A DNA stretch of 64,000 bases. It comes from Vombatus ursinus. Taxonomy: Eukaryota; Chordata; Mammalia; Diprotodontia; Vombatidae. The stretch is from contig NW_020954576.1 in assembly GCF_900497805.2 (NCBI RefSeq), positions 70,668,428 through 70,732,427 of the forward strand, read 5' to 3'. Both the position numbers and the translations under genes were made by a program. The notes under the pieces were generated by a model. That model was not told where the DNA came from and made no database searches. It saw nothing but the letters and a program-made list of their open reading frames with translations. Every line of letters begins with the position of its first letter. Position 1 is the stretch's first letter. Of this stretch, positions 22,080 to 33,439 are shown one piece after another.

Positions 22080-22600
22080 GTCATGATTTCTTAAAATCAT
22101 ATTTTGGCAAGCATCTCAGTTTCCAGTGAAAGTGCTCAGGCCCTGTATAACCTTATAAATAACACTGGTGAAGGTGAGGGTGGCATTTGTTCTGTACATC
22201 CAGTGGTATGCTTGATCGCTTATGCCTTTTCTTTATTTCAAAGACCTGTAATTTGCAGCACATATTTGGGTGTGGAGAGCATGAAATCTTTAATCATGTT
22301 GAATCATTTAAAAGAAATCCAGCAATTTGAATTCACAAAAATTTCTTGCTAAACATCACTTGCAGATATAACAACTCTGACCACCATGTTGCTCAAATTG
22401 TGTGTAACTTCTACATTAAACAGAATAGTATACTTTCCAGGTCAGGTATCCAGATTTTCTTGTTTCTGCCTCCTATTCATTAAAAGGAGATAATAAATGT
22501 CTTCTTTGGGGAGGGATGGAATGGATGGTTTGTATCTATGATTTCATCAGTTTAAGGAACTCTTTGTATGGAAACCACTTTCCCAAATGTAGATGAAAAG
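22080..22600. other. Unassigned intronic sequence
   Basis: No repeat recognised. An 82-codon open stretch at 22104-22352 lacks known motifs and strong splice sites; treated as chance. Confidence 0.45.
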
Positions 22601-22745
22601 TCCTTTATGAAACTCTTATAGAGTTGCTCAGGACATGGAGATGTTCTGATTTGCCCATAGTCACATGACCACAGAGACAGGGTACAATGCCATGTATTCC
22701 TGACTTCCATAACCTGCCCTCAATCCACCATACTACTTATTCAGA
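22600..22745 (-). repeat. MIR-type SINE, worn
   Basis: 'tttgcccatagtcacatgac', 'acagagacagggtacaatg' and 'cctgccctcaatccaccata' follow the reverse MIR 3' half (cf. 'ttgcccagggtcacacagc'). Confidence 0.55.
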
Positions 22746-22749
22746 CCTG

Positions 22750-24335
22750 CATAAAGTATCACTTTCTATTGAGTAGACATCCATGGGTTTAATCTATACT
22801 TAGTTAAATAAAAGTCAAAATAAGTCTCAGCTACTAAACCAGTGCACAATAGGTGTTAAGACTTATGATGATGGATTAAACCTTTATTTAAGTAACTCTA
22901 TCAGTTGCCCCAGGAAGAGGTCATTCTTCATATATTTTTTCCCAGTTTTTAAGACCAACTTTGTAGTTAATTTCTGAATCTTCTGCAAACTTGTGAGTCT
23001 ATCTCATATTTCAGAATTGATAAGAATTTGAGTAGTGTTGAGCATGACCCAGTTTTTCATTGTATTGTGGGATATTTAGATATCTCAAAGAAAAGGAAAA
23101 TCCTGTTGTTTTACTGCTGCTCTGTGACAATTCAGTTTAGGGTAGGAAATTTGAAGTATTAGGTTGGCATCAGTTTTCTAAACTGTTTACAAATTTATTT
23201 TGGAATTGTTGCTATCATTGAAAGATAAAAATGAAAAGAGATAAATTATTTGGCTATATTCTGAAATAATATGTTAAATATTTTGCATTCTAAATCCTTT
23301 GTTTTCACAATATAGGATTGAATTTCAATTTTTATTTGTCAGACTTTTGAACTACATTGATTCTAAGGACTTTTAAAATATATATAAGCATAATGAATAA
23401 ATATTTCCAGTTAGAGTTCATGCTTAAGTCAGATAAAACAGACTTTTGTGTATATGGGTTGATTCAAATCAATTTTTACATAATGATTATTTTGTAGCAA
23501 TTAAAATAATGTTTTCAAATAACTTGAAATTGAGACCACATTGGAAGAATGTTGAGAAGAATGACAAAGCCTAAACTTTGTTCATTTATGTGAAATGATT
23601 TTGTTTAAGATGAAGATTCAAAATTTGAAATGTACATATAGTGTTTTCAGAATAGGGTAAGTGCTCTAAAAACTATTTGAAATAAGGTACACCTTTTAAA
23701 TATTAAAGAAGTGACTACTGTTAAGGGAGTAATGGTTTCTTTTTTTTATGAAAGGGGAAAGCATTATACATTTAGTTAAGTTGCAAAAACAAAATGAAAA
23801 GTCAGTATTTTCTATTTTAAGCTGGAACTTATGCACAATAGTGAAATTTAACTTTTTGATTAAAGTAATTTTTGACTAGATACATATAGGCTATAACTAG
23901 ATATCTATAGCCTATGACAAGATAAGTGTACAGTGATTTCATTCTCTTGAATGCATTCTAAGAAATGAAGATTTTTATTCTAGATGGTTGCTCAGTTTTG
24001 TCTTATTTTTTCTCTTAACCTTTAAAGTTATGAATTCTGTAATGATAAAAGGAAGAAAAAGAGGAAGTGAGAATGAGAGGAGGAGAGAGAAAGAAAGAAT
24101 CAGGGCTGATATGAAAGTGAAGCAGAGGTAACCATCAGAGAATCTCCCTCCTTGATGTCTTCTACCACCATTACTGCATCATAGACATTCCCTTCTCCTT
24201 CATTCCTCCTTGGCCCCTCAATGTATTCAGGACAAAGAGTAAGTCAGAGAAGGAGCTATGCGAATCATTTTTAAAGAATGCTATTATTTTAGAGTTTGAA
24301 GGGACCTTAGACTTAATTTTCATCTTTAAAACATT
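22750..24335. other. Unassigned intronic sequence
   Basis: Repeat-poor by eye. A purine-rich stretch (GAAAGA/GAGGA) lies at about 24045-24125. No exon recognised. Confidence 0.5.
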
Positions 24336-24336
24336 T

Positions 24337-24337
<1 letters not shown>

Positions 24338-24367
<30 letters not shown>

Positions 24368-24466
24368 GTATGTGTGTGTGTACACATATATACAGACATA
24401 TATAAATACATACACACATATATGCACAATACCTATATATACACACACGTATGTATGTATATATCG
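24338..24466. repeat. (TA/CA/TG)n compound microsatellite
   Basis: Alternating TATA, TGTG, ACAT and CACA units. Confidence 0.9.
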
Positions 24467-24469
24467 CCC

Positions 24470-25375
24470 AGTATATTTTCCTGTTCACCTTCCACTGAAA
24501 CTGTTTTTGTTAAGTTTGTTCTTATTAGGGAGGTGACTGGGAAGACAATGGAAGGCTGGGTATCCTTTGGTGGCATGGATTGTCATTTTGGCTTACATGA
24601 ATTTTGAAAGAAAAAATATTTTTTTATGTTTTTGACGTTTTAAATTGCTGGCAAAAAAAAAAAAAAAAACAACACAGCTCCTTTCCGTTAAATAGAAGCG
24701 GTCTTCCATTTTCCTTCTCTCCTCATATGGTTTCAGAAATTTAAAATAGTTTGCCATTTGCCATCCATTTTCTCTTCTCTCTCCCAATAGTAAGTTCATG
24801 CTGAAACCAAACATGGAAAATTGTAGCTGAACTAAAATAAAAGCAAGGGGGAAAAAGAATAAATCTGTAAACACAAGGTTATAATTAAAAGAGTGTTGAA
24901 ACTTCAAATCTTTTTAAAATATACAGTCTTTGGTATTGGTAATACTATACTTGAGGATGAAGTGATGGTGAAAGCAATGGGATATTAACTATGCCAAAGA
25001 GCCCCAAAATATTCACTTCTAAAAAAGATAAATATTTTCTATCAAAAAAAGTACTTAGAGAACACTGTGAGCAATGCCCCATAGATGGGATGATAAGGTT
25101 TTCTATTGCTTTTACTTTCTTTTGGAAAATAAGTAAAAGGTACAACCTATTTCAATGATTACAAAGATTGAGGAAGATTCTTAGCATTTCAGAAAAATAC
25201 ATTTTAAAAAATTTTACCATTTAGTCATGATCAAGTAGCCCAATGGACTGAACTACTTTTTATCCCTTCTCTGGATAAGCAGCCTATATCTTCTAAGATT
25301 ATTTGCTTTATCTTATTCGATCAGGTGTCCCTAGTGATCAGTCTGGGCTGTATTCTCTCTCTCTTTTTTTTCCTT
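24470..25375. other. Unassigned intronic sequence
   Basis: Contains an A-homopolymer of about 18 bases near 24653. Minus-strand open stretches at 24593-24907 and 24945-25145 show no domain and span low-complexity sequence. Confidence 0.45.
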
Positions 25376-25377
25376 CT

Positions 25378-25475
25378 CATAGAATCATAGTGCTAGAAGG
25401 TACCTGAAAGAAGTCATCTATCCCAGCCTGCAAATAGCTTTCAGATATCAAATATCAAGGAAAATAGATGTGACA
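25378..25475 (-). repeat. CR1/L3-type 3' end or related SINE
   Basis: 'atagaatcatagtgctagaa' followed by 'ggtacctgaaagaagtcatc' and 'tatcccagcctgcaaa' has the form of a reverse CR1/L3 3' end ('agaatcata... aggtcatctagtccaacc'). Confidence 0.45.
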
Positions 25476-25784
25476 AAGCCCCTTACTTCATAGGAGAGAA
25501 GTGGATCCCCACTCAGATTCTCAGGTCAGAACTGATCTACTTACAGCGTAGTAGTATATGTAAAACTAAGGGTACTTATTTAGTAAGTGTGGTTAGCTGG
25601 TTTTCTACAACAACTTTAAACTCTGCTCTAGCTCATATCAGACACTTATTTGAAAGCGTAATTGCTGATGGTAGAGGAAGCAACTTTACAAAGATACAAG
25701 AAACACTAGAAAAGCAGAGTCTTACCTAGTACAGGGTCAATAAAGACCTATATATCTCACATCCATGAAACCATACATCATTAG

Positions 25785-25915
25785 AGCTGTGCAGCAACTT
25801 AATCGTCATCTACTGCACTTCCATTTTAAAGATGAATAGACAGACCCTGAAAAATCAGTTGACATGCCCAAGGTCACACAATGACTAGGTAGCTTGGAGA
25901 CATCACTGTGTTACA
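25785..25915 (-). repeat. MIR-like SINE, worn
   Basis: 'taatcgtcatctactgcact', 'tttaaagatgaatagacaga' and 'tgcccaaggtcacacaatga' match the reverse MIR 3' half and its LINE-derived end. Confidence 0.5.
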
Positions 25916-25919
25916 GAGT

Positions 25920-26665
25920 AGTACAATAATTGATGCCCTCAGCAATCCCAGAAAATGAAAAATGATCATTTTTTATATTCTCTGAGAACATGAAGAATTA
26001 CGGTATTTGCATTACAGAAATTGAAAGTAGGAAAGTACCATAGCAGTCATCAAGCCCAACTTATACTTTGAAGGTATTTTGGGGAAAAAATCAAATAAAA
26101 GTTATTAAAGTGAAATGACTAATCTCAATGTGAGGCATTGACCTTTTGCTTTTGATCAGGCCTTTTCTGACATTTTTTTAGATCCTAAAGCATAAATAGT
26201 ATTTTAATGAAAGACTCCAAGGAAAGAGGACATGTTATATTCCCTCTGACTTCAACACATCCTAACTAGTAAGACTAAATGAAGTGTAAATTGTTTTAAT
26301 TCAAGGACATGCTGTTCAGTTAAACTCAATAAGTATGCATTAATTGTCTGTCTTTATAAGGAAACCAGTAGCTAGAATCTAAGAGTCCCACTCAGAGTGG
26401 TTTGTCTTAAAATACTCCATACACATTTGACAACTTAGAACTAATTCATTGTCCTATTTATTAAATAGTATTGTAGATATGTGACTGTCAACCAAAAGTT
26501 CAGCTCTACTAGGTATGTACACTATCCTCTTGGAGTTAAGTGCCAATCTCTCTGTACCTTTCATAGTATCTGATTGCCATTCACTAACTAGATCTGCTCC
26601 TTTATGGATAGTGTAAGCTTTCTCATCTATTTATGCTGTGGTTTAGTGTTTCCACCAATCATAGC
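25920..26665. other. Unassigned intronic sequence
   Basis: AT-rich, no recognised exon. A fragment near 26020-26065 ('catagcagtcatcaagccca') may be another CR1/L3 3' scrap. Confidence 0.45.
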
Positions 26666-26667
26666 CA

Positions 26668-27290
26668 TGTTTTTGTTATTGTTATTGTTTAGTTGTTCAG
26701 TTGTGTCCTATTCTTCATGACCCCATGGACCATAGCACACCAGGCCCTTTTATCCTCTACTATCTCTCAAAGTCTGTCCAAGTTCATGTTTGTTGTTTCT
26801 ATGACACTATCCATCTCATCCTCTACCATCCCCTTTTACTTTTGCATTCAATATTTCACATTATCTGGGTCCAATGATTCCCATCTTCTCATTATATGGC
26901 CAAAATATTTAAGCTTCAGCTTCAGTACTTGACCTTCCAGTGAATAGCTGAATTAATTTCTTTAAATATTGACTGATTTGATCTCCTTGCTGTCCAAGTG
27001 ACTCCCAGAAGCCTTCTCCGGAACCGTAATTTGAAAGCATTGATTCTGTGGCTCTCAACTTTCCTTATAGTACCACACTCTCAGCCATACATTGCTAACA
27101 TATAGATTTGACTATACAGACCTTTGTCGGTAAGGTAATATCTCTACTTTTTTAGTATGCTGTCCAGATTTGCAATAGCTTTCCTTCAAAGGAGCAGGTC
27201 TCTTAATTTCATGACTGCAGTTGCCATCTGTAGGGATCATATCCATGGTTCTTCCCTAATTCTACTTAGGACGATTCCTCTCCTTTATAC
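26668..27290 (-). mobile_element. RTE-clade LINE (BovB-related), 3' part
   Basis: Reads as the antisense of an RTE ORF C-terminus and 3' end. A short-unit 3' tail ('tgttattgttattg') at the left is followed by 'gttgttcagttgtgtcctat', 'atgaccccatggaccatagc' and 'accaggcccttttatcctct'. Antisense coding text continues to 'atgctgtccagatttgc' and 'ttaatttcatgactgcagtt'. Truncated at the 5' side and interrupted by stops, so inactive. Its 3' end matches that of the tRNA-type SINEs in this window, which points to RTE as the helper of those SINEs. Confidence 0.85.
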
Positions 27291-27299
27291 TTTCCCTGC

Positions 27300-27995
27300 T
27301 GTGGAGTTCATTGAACATTTAAGCATTTAATCAGATTAAATAAAAGGTAATAAAAACAAAAGTAATATTCACATGTAACATAGACTGTGACTGTGTATTC
27401 CATTTGATCTCAGAACCAAATCCTTCCTAAATGAAAAAATCTTCCAGGACTACAATCTAGCTTTCATATATCTCCAAGCCCAGATTATCAGAACTAGCAC
27501 ACAACCCACACGTTCATTTCTTAGTTGCTTGCAGTTAAAACTGAATAAAAGTTTTTAGAGTTACGGTTCTTTTTATTTACAGTGAACAGCTAATAGCTGA
27601 ACTTCCTGTTCATGCAATGCAAGAAATTTGGAGCTCCCTCAGACTATTTCATGAGGATGAGATGGTGTGACTTGAATAAGCAGGGTAGCCCAAGACATGA
27701 TATATGGAATCTTAGTTCCCTCACTTTTCAGTGGTCTGCTTCCCATATTTCTGTTGATATAATCTTTAAGAAAAGTTTGTTGGACTTTTTCAAAGAGAAA
27801 GTTAACTGTTGACTGCCATCAACATTGCTTCAAAAGCAAATTTCTTAAGTGAAACTGAGTGAGTTTCCTTAATCTCCCTCAATCATCCACTGGGTCCATC
27901 TCTTGTTCACACATTTCAATTGCCTTGCATTCCCATTGCAATTTTTAATAGTCATTTAAATTTTAAAAAGTAGGAAAGAGCCAACTTATCACTCT
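27300..27995. other. Unassigned intronic sequence
   Basis: No repeat or exon recognised; open stretch 27612-27812 is unremarkable. Confidence 0.45.
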
Positions 27996-28175
27996 AAAAA
28001 ACAGAATTTCATTGTGTGCCATCTTGGGGAGAGAGGTGGGGAGGAGGGGGAGAAAAATTGAGAACTCAAAAGCTTATGGAAGTGGTTGTTGATAAATTAA
28101 AATAAAATAAAAAATAAAATAAATAAAATAAAATAAAATAAAAAATAAAATAAAATAAAAAACAGAACTTCATTG
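27996..28175 (+). mobile_element. Mini L1 insertion with 19-base target duplication
   Basis: Only about 142 bases of L1 3' UTR (28015-28156) are present: 'tgtgccatcttggggagaga', a G-rich stretch, 'gagaactcaaaagct', then an A-rich tail expanded into (TAAAA)n. The flanks are 'aaaaaacagaatttcattg' (27996-28014) and 'aaaaaacagaacttcattg' (28157-28175), 18 of 19 identical. A clear case of severe 5' truncation. Confidence 0.92.
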
Positions 28176-29400
28176 AATCTGAAAATATAGCAAACTGCAT
28201 TTTTCCATGTTTCTCACGTTTTGTCACACTCAGAAAAAGTTGCCAATTAGTGTCAAGCACGTACTAATAGATACTTTAGTGCTTGTTGAACTGAATTGAA
28301 CTAAATGAGGTGAGTTTTAGTGACATGGAGATCATGGCTATAGGTAAAGAAATATATAAAAGAGGAATAAGAAAGTTATCTTCCTCCTCTATTTTACTGT
28401 CCATTTCTACTTTTTTGTCTCCAGATCCATTTGTACCATAAACAGCCTGAAGCTTTCTGGAACACTACCTCTTTATTCATATTGTCACTGAAAATGCCTC
28501 TACTATACTGTTGAACTAAGCTAACTAGTATATCTCCCTTGCCCATTCATGAATAATTATGATCATTTCTACTTCATGCTCAAGAGAACAAATGAAAAGA
28601 AAATTGGCATGCCACTTCATAAAGGTTGCAAACCTCAGAAACAGACCATCTAAAATCTATCTTGTGATCAGAATTCTATTTTCAGGACAATCTTTGCTGC
28701 ATTTTAGAATTCTGGGATTGAAGTTTCACTTAATGTTGTTTTTATTCAGAAAAGATTTTGACATAATCAGTCTAATGAAAAAAAGTTCATTTCTTTGAAG
28801 GATTTTTTAAAGGCTTTAACTCCATAGCTGTTAAAGCAAAGAAATATGTTTTGGATCATTTATAAGAAGAGGGGCAGGTTGAATAGCACGCCAACTATTT
28901 TCCAAGCTGATTTGATGGGGATTTCTCATAGAACTATAATGAAGGTAAGGGACTGAAATATTTTAATACTGACAGTCTTGCAGATTGAATTTTATAGATT
29001 TCTTGCTATATTTCATGTTATGAGTGTGGAGGCATTATAAATATTTGGGAGAAAATGTTAAAGAGGAATTTATTTATGCTTTTTACAAATTCCTACTTAT
29101 AATCATGTATTTGGATATTTTGGATCTACAGATTGTTATTGGACTGTATTTTACTTAATTCAGGACTGAAATTTGCATATTTTTATGTATGCCACACAGC
29201 TAAAATTCTTAGATTGTTTTGACATCCGTCTATCATGAGAGAGTAAATTCAGAGGAAGAACTAAATCTAAATGATGATTTTGGTAATTGGATTTAGAATA
29301 AATATTTAGTGAAAGGAAGATGCAGTGTGTAAAGAGAAAAGAAGTCCATTAAATTGAGGCAAAGAGGGTTCTAATTTATAGCCTTCTAATATTCTACTGT
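28176..29400. other. Unassigned intronic sequence
   Basis: No repeat family recognised. A 79-codon open stretch at 28559-28798 shows no motif. Confidence 0.5.
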
Positions 29401-29402
29401 GG

Positions 29403-29637
29403 AGCAAGTAGGTGGTGCACTAGATAGAGTACTGGGTTTGAAATCAGGAAGACTCATCCTCATGAGTTCAAATCTGGCCTCAAGCACTTACTAGCTCTGT
29501 GACCTTGCATAAATCACTTAATCTTGTTTGCTTCAGTTCCTCATCTGTAAAATAAGCTAGAGAAGGAAATAGCAAATCACTCCAGTATCTTTACCAAGAA
29601 AACCCCAAATAGGGTCATGAAGAATCCATGATGACAG
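29403..29637 (+). mobile_element. tRNA-derived marsupial SINE (MAR1/SINE1 class)
   Basis: 'aagtaggtggtgcactagat', 'gagttcaaatctggcctcaa', 'actagctctgtgaccttgca', then the RTE-like 3' half 'aagaaaaccccaaatagggt' and 'catgaagaatccatgatgac'. Same strand as the host gene. Confidence 0.92.
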
Positions 29638-29639
29638 TA

Positions 29640-32490
29640 AAAGTGGGTAGGAAATAAAGCCCTGGATCCAAGTTATGCCTGGCAGCTGAGGCAAGTGACT
29701 CATCATAAACATTTAGAAGAGATGAACCATTTTCTGAGGTGAAATTGGTACCTCTATGAATGGTATGCCATCATAATACCATACATTATGAATGATGCAA
29801 AACATATGCCTGTAACGAATTGGTTTGTTTTCTATGTGCTTTCTGTTCTTTTTTTTTAAAATGCAGATTTTAAAAATGAACTGAGAATTATTTAGTTACA
29901 CTCATCTGGGTGATAAGACTGATAGAGGGACTGCAGTTTTGGTTTTGTCCAAAAGTTACATGCCTTACACTGTCGAAGTTTATGTGAGTTACCAATAAAT
30001 ATAATTACTTTATTACTTCAATTGTTTTATTTGAAGCCAGTGTGTGTACCTATATGCCTATACACCTAAGAACACATGTCTACATGTGTTATATATTTTC
30101 CCACACCATGTAGAAATAGCTTTTACTCTTAACACTAAGGTGCCTGTGAAATATTAGAAAGGCTCTGTTGTAATTTCATACCTCATAGATATTCTCTCCC
30201 CTCTCCTCTTACCCAAGAACATTTTATACCATTTGTTTTATTGTCATGAGAAACTGGGAGGCATCAGAAAGGCAATGAATTTGAGTATAGCTTTCTCTTG
30301 TTATCCAGGAAAGGGGGAAAGGAAAAGGTACTACTACCCATATTCCATATCACTATCCTAACTCATCTACATTTGTTTCAGCTTCAGTTTGGTGCAAGTA
30401 GAAACAATGCCTCAGAAATCTCAAAACAAAAGTAATATAGCTTCAATCAAATAACAGTTTTAAATGACTCAGAGACAAGGCACATATTCAGTTAAAAAAA
30501 AAAAAAAAGCCCAACAACTGGCTATACTTAAAAGCAACTGAAATGCACATTCATAGCTAATTATAAACAAATACTAGTTAACACTTTAAATAAAAGGGAA
30601 AATAGCAAAAAGATTTAGAGCCTAGACAAACAGATGAAAGGATTCTAAATTGCTTTCCATCTGAGATTACTCAAATGCAACTCTGTCTCCAATTACCTGG
30701 GAAGATGTGGTATTCCCTTATGAGAGCACAAGATCAGAAAGGGCGGCCCTTTTCGTGCCTCTGCTTACTCATAGTCCTTTGGAACTAGTTCGGCAGAAAT
30801 ACTTCAAATTGCAAAAGAGTTTGGAGCCAGGCAGCAACTACAGACAGTAATCACTGGGTCAAAATAGTAACGTAGTAGGACAACAACAACTGTGAAAGGG
30901 CTGTGGTGACAGAAGTCTGGGAAGGATTTTTGAGTGCTTTTGGAGGAGACATCGATGAATGCCAAGTTGTTGAAGTGGAATTGTTTTTCAATATTTTTTA
31001 ACCTCTTGAATGCTTAGCAGTTGACTGAATTTATCTAGCCAGCAGTTTTATTCAGCTGAGCTGGAACTAAAAGGTAATCCAGTTTTTTGACACTTAAAAG
31101 GAGAAAAATGGCTGCCCTCTAGGAAAGTTCAGGAGTTCATTTGCCATCTGGTTTCAGCAAAGGGCCCCCTATTTGCTCCAAATTGTCCACCCCTAGGTCC
31201 TGTGATCCCATAAACCACAGGTCAAAAAACACAACCACCACCCACCATGATGCAGCCATTATGATGGAAATGTTTAGTTCTGAAGCTAAAGGCCTGGTTG
31301 AATGGACTATAAGGGAAGTGAATGGAAGTTTCATTCTATTTTCACTACAAAGGAAGGTAGAATGAACTATGGAATAGTCTCAAGTAGGGGTTAAGTTCTA
31401 AAATCAGTGAGTGAAGTGATAATCAACAAAGTAAAAATTACCACTACCTCCTTTTTTTTTTGTTTTTAAATCAGGTCTCCAAGGTGAACAGCCTCAGGAT
31501 GGTTGCCAATATATTAGTTGCCAATGATATGGCAACCTATATCAATTAATTCAATATAAGATTGGTTCAGTAGGTTGGGAAGGATGTGAACATCTATAAA
31601 ACCTATCACATAGTGAAATGAGATTTGGCTCTTGGAAGTAGATTTTGATTTCCTATCTCATGCTCACTCTGGGGAACATGTTCATTGAATGGAATGCAAG
31701 TAGACCCACACTATTTAAACTATCATTCTCTTATATTCGTGCTTTCTCTTTCTCTCTATATAGTTATCTATACCTATATTTCTGCATATAGTTATTTATT
31801 TAATATTCTACTATAACTAACTTTGACTTTGAAATGTCCATTCCAGATATATAATTCCAGATATGATAAAGTCCACAGAAAGTTAAGGAATAGTTATATG
31901 CTACAGATTATGATCTCAGGTCACAAAATTACTCTCTTTTCTTATTTCCATGGCCATCTTCTTTTTCTATCTCACAGTAACATAGGCATTGTTGTCTTCC
32001 CTGAACTCCTACTCTTTTCCCCAGGTTCTTAATTTCTTCAGTGGATTTATAACCTGTAGCCCAGGACCTTTCTTTATTAGCAAATCTAATGCTTCTGCAT
32101 TATGTGATATTATATGAGATTATGTAGTGTTATGCTTAGTTGAAAAGTGACATACTACAGAGTATCTCTTCAATGAGTTTCCATAAGTTAGTTGATCTAT
32201 TAAATTCATATAAGCTCTTCCCAAACTTACATTATCTGTCTTCTAGAATTTTGCATTTTCTATTATACATAATTAAACTAGTCTAAAAATCTTCAAACAC
32301 TTTCCTATATCATAAGCATTGAAAGTTCTCATTTAAAAATCAAACTCCAAATGAATAAACAGAGTACATGAAATTTCATCAAGGTTTATTATTTGATTTT
32401 ATATAGTCTGACACTATGGGGCCTATGAGTGTATCCTTAGTTCTTTTTTGGCCGTAAGGTTGCCATAGATTATAAAAAATCGTTTACATT
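29640..32490. other. Long repeat-poor intron stretch
   Basis: About 2.8 kb in which I recognise no interspersed repeat except an A-homopolymer near 30495. Overlapping open stretches on both strands at 31137-31365 have no identifiable domain. A stretch this clean inside a repeat-rich intron may contain conserved non-coding DNA. Confidence 0.45.
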
Positions 32491-32491
32491 A

Positions 32492-32648
32492 CTATGTAAT
32501 CAGTCAATATATTGAGCACCTAAAATGTCCTTGGCACTGTGCTAAGCACTGGGGTTTCAGAGAAAGGCAAAAGGCAGTCCCTGCCCTTAAAAAACTCACA
32601 GTCAAATGGAAGAGACAACAAATGAGATATGTAAAGGATAAATTTTTA
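32492..32648 (-). repeat. L2 LINE 3' end
   Basis: 'cagtcaatatattgagcacc', 'ggcactgtgctaagcactgg' and 'aaggcagtccctgccctta' are the reverse L2 3' end. Confidence 0.9.
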
Positions 32649-32649
32649 A

Positions 32650-33168
32650 TGTTTTTAGTGTCATGTACTTTTGGTAGTCCAGGTTTATTATTATTCTGAG
32701 ACTTCTAAAGAATAGGAATATAACCCCACTCCTATCTAAACTTTGGGTGGTTGTCCTGAGAGGCGATCCTGTACTCTATGTGCTGCATAAATAAAGGAAG
32801 ACTAGAGTCTGATTGACTATATATCCTATTAGAGAAGCTGCTGACCTGCTTAAGGGAGAAAGGATTTCTCTGGATTCTAGGAGGACTTCTAGAGAAAGGC
32901 AAATGTGGAACTTCTAATGGAGAACTGGAGATCCCCCTGGAGCTGCAGACATTCTGAAGTTTTTGTTTGCCTCTCTCAAGCACCTCTTTCAAAGTCATCC
33001 AATAATTTTGAAGAAAACTTCTCCCTCACGTAGGCAAGCATCTTCATTATTTCTTTCAGCCAATTAGTAGTCATGTCTCCCTCCAATCACACTGCATTCT
33101 GTGTCAAAGTCAAAGGACTGCCCTTCAGAAGATGCCCCCAGCTTGAGTGGAAGTGGGGTTAGAGTAGA
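32650..33168. other. Unassigned intronic sequence
   Basis: An 88-codon minus-strand open stretch at 32732-32998 shows no recognised domain. Confidence 0.45.
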
Positions 33169-33169
33169 A

Positions 33170-33435
33170 ATAATAGTATCACATTTATATATCACATAAA
33201 AAAAATTATAAATACTTCACTTCCAACAGCCTGTTGAGATAGGTAGTGCAAGTATTACTTTTCCTATTTCACTGGGATATGGTTTACAGGACTGTTTACA
33301 ACTGAGGAATCTCTTTGGCTCAAAAAGGTAAAGTTCCTTGCCTGTGGTCACACAGTGACACTGAGTCTCAAACCTAGACTGTCAAACTCCAAATCCGGTG
33401 CTTTTCTCCCTTTATCATACTGTTTTCTCACACCA
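33170..33435 (-). repeat. MIR/THER1-type SINE
   Basis: 'aacagcctgttgagataggt', 'gcctgtggtcacacagtgac' and 'caaacctagactgtcaaact' follow the reverse MIR with its LINE-like 5' text ('cacatttatatatcaca'). Confidence 0.75.
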
Positions 33436-33439
33436 GAAG

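Noticed and set aside
26693-26932. 79-codon + strand open stretch
   Set aside because: Antisense of an RTE LINE 3' end.
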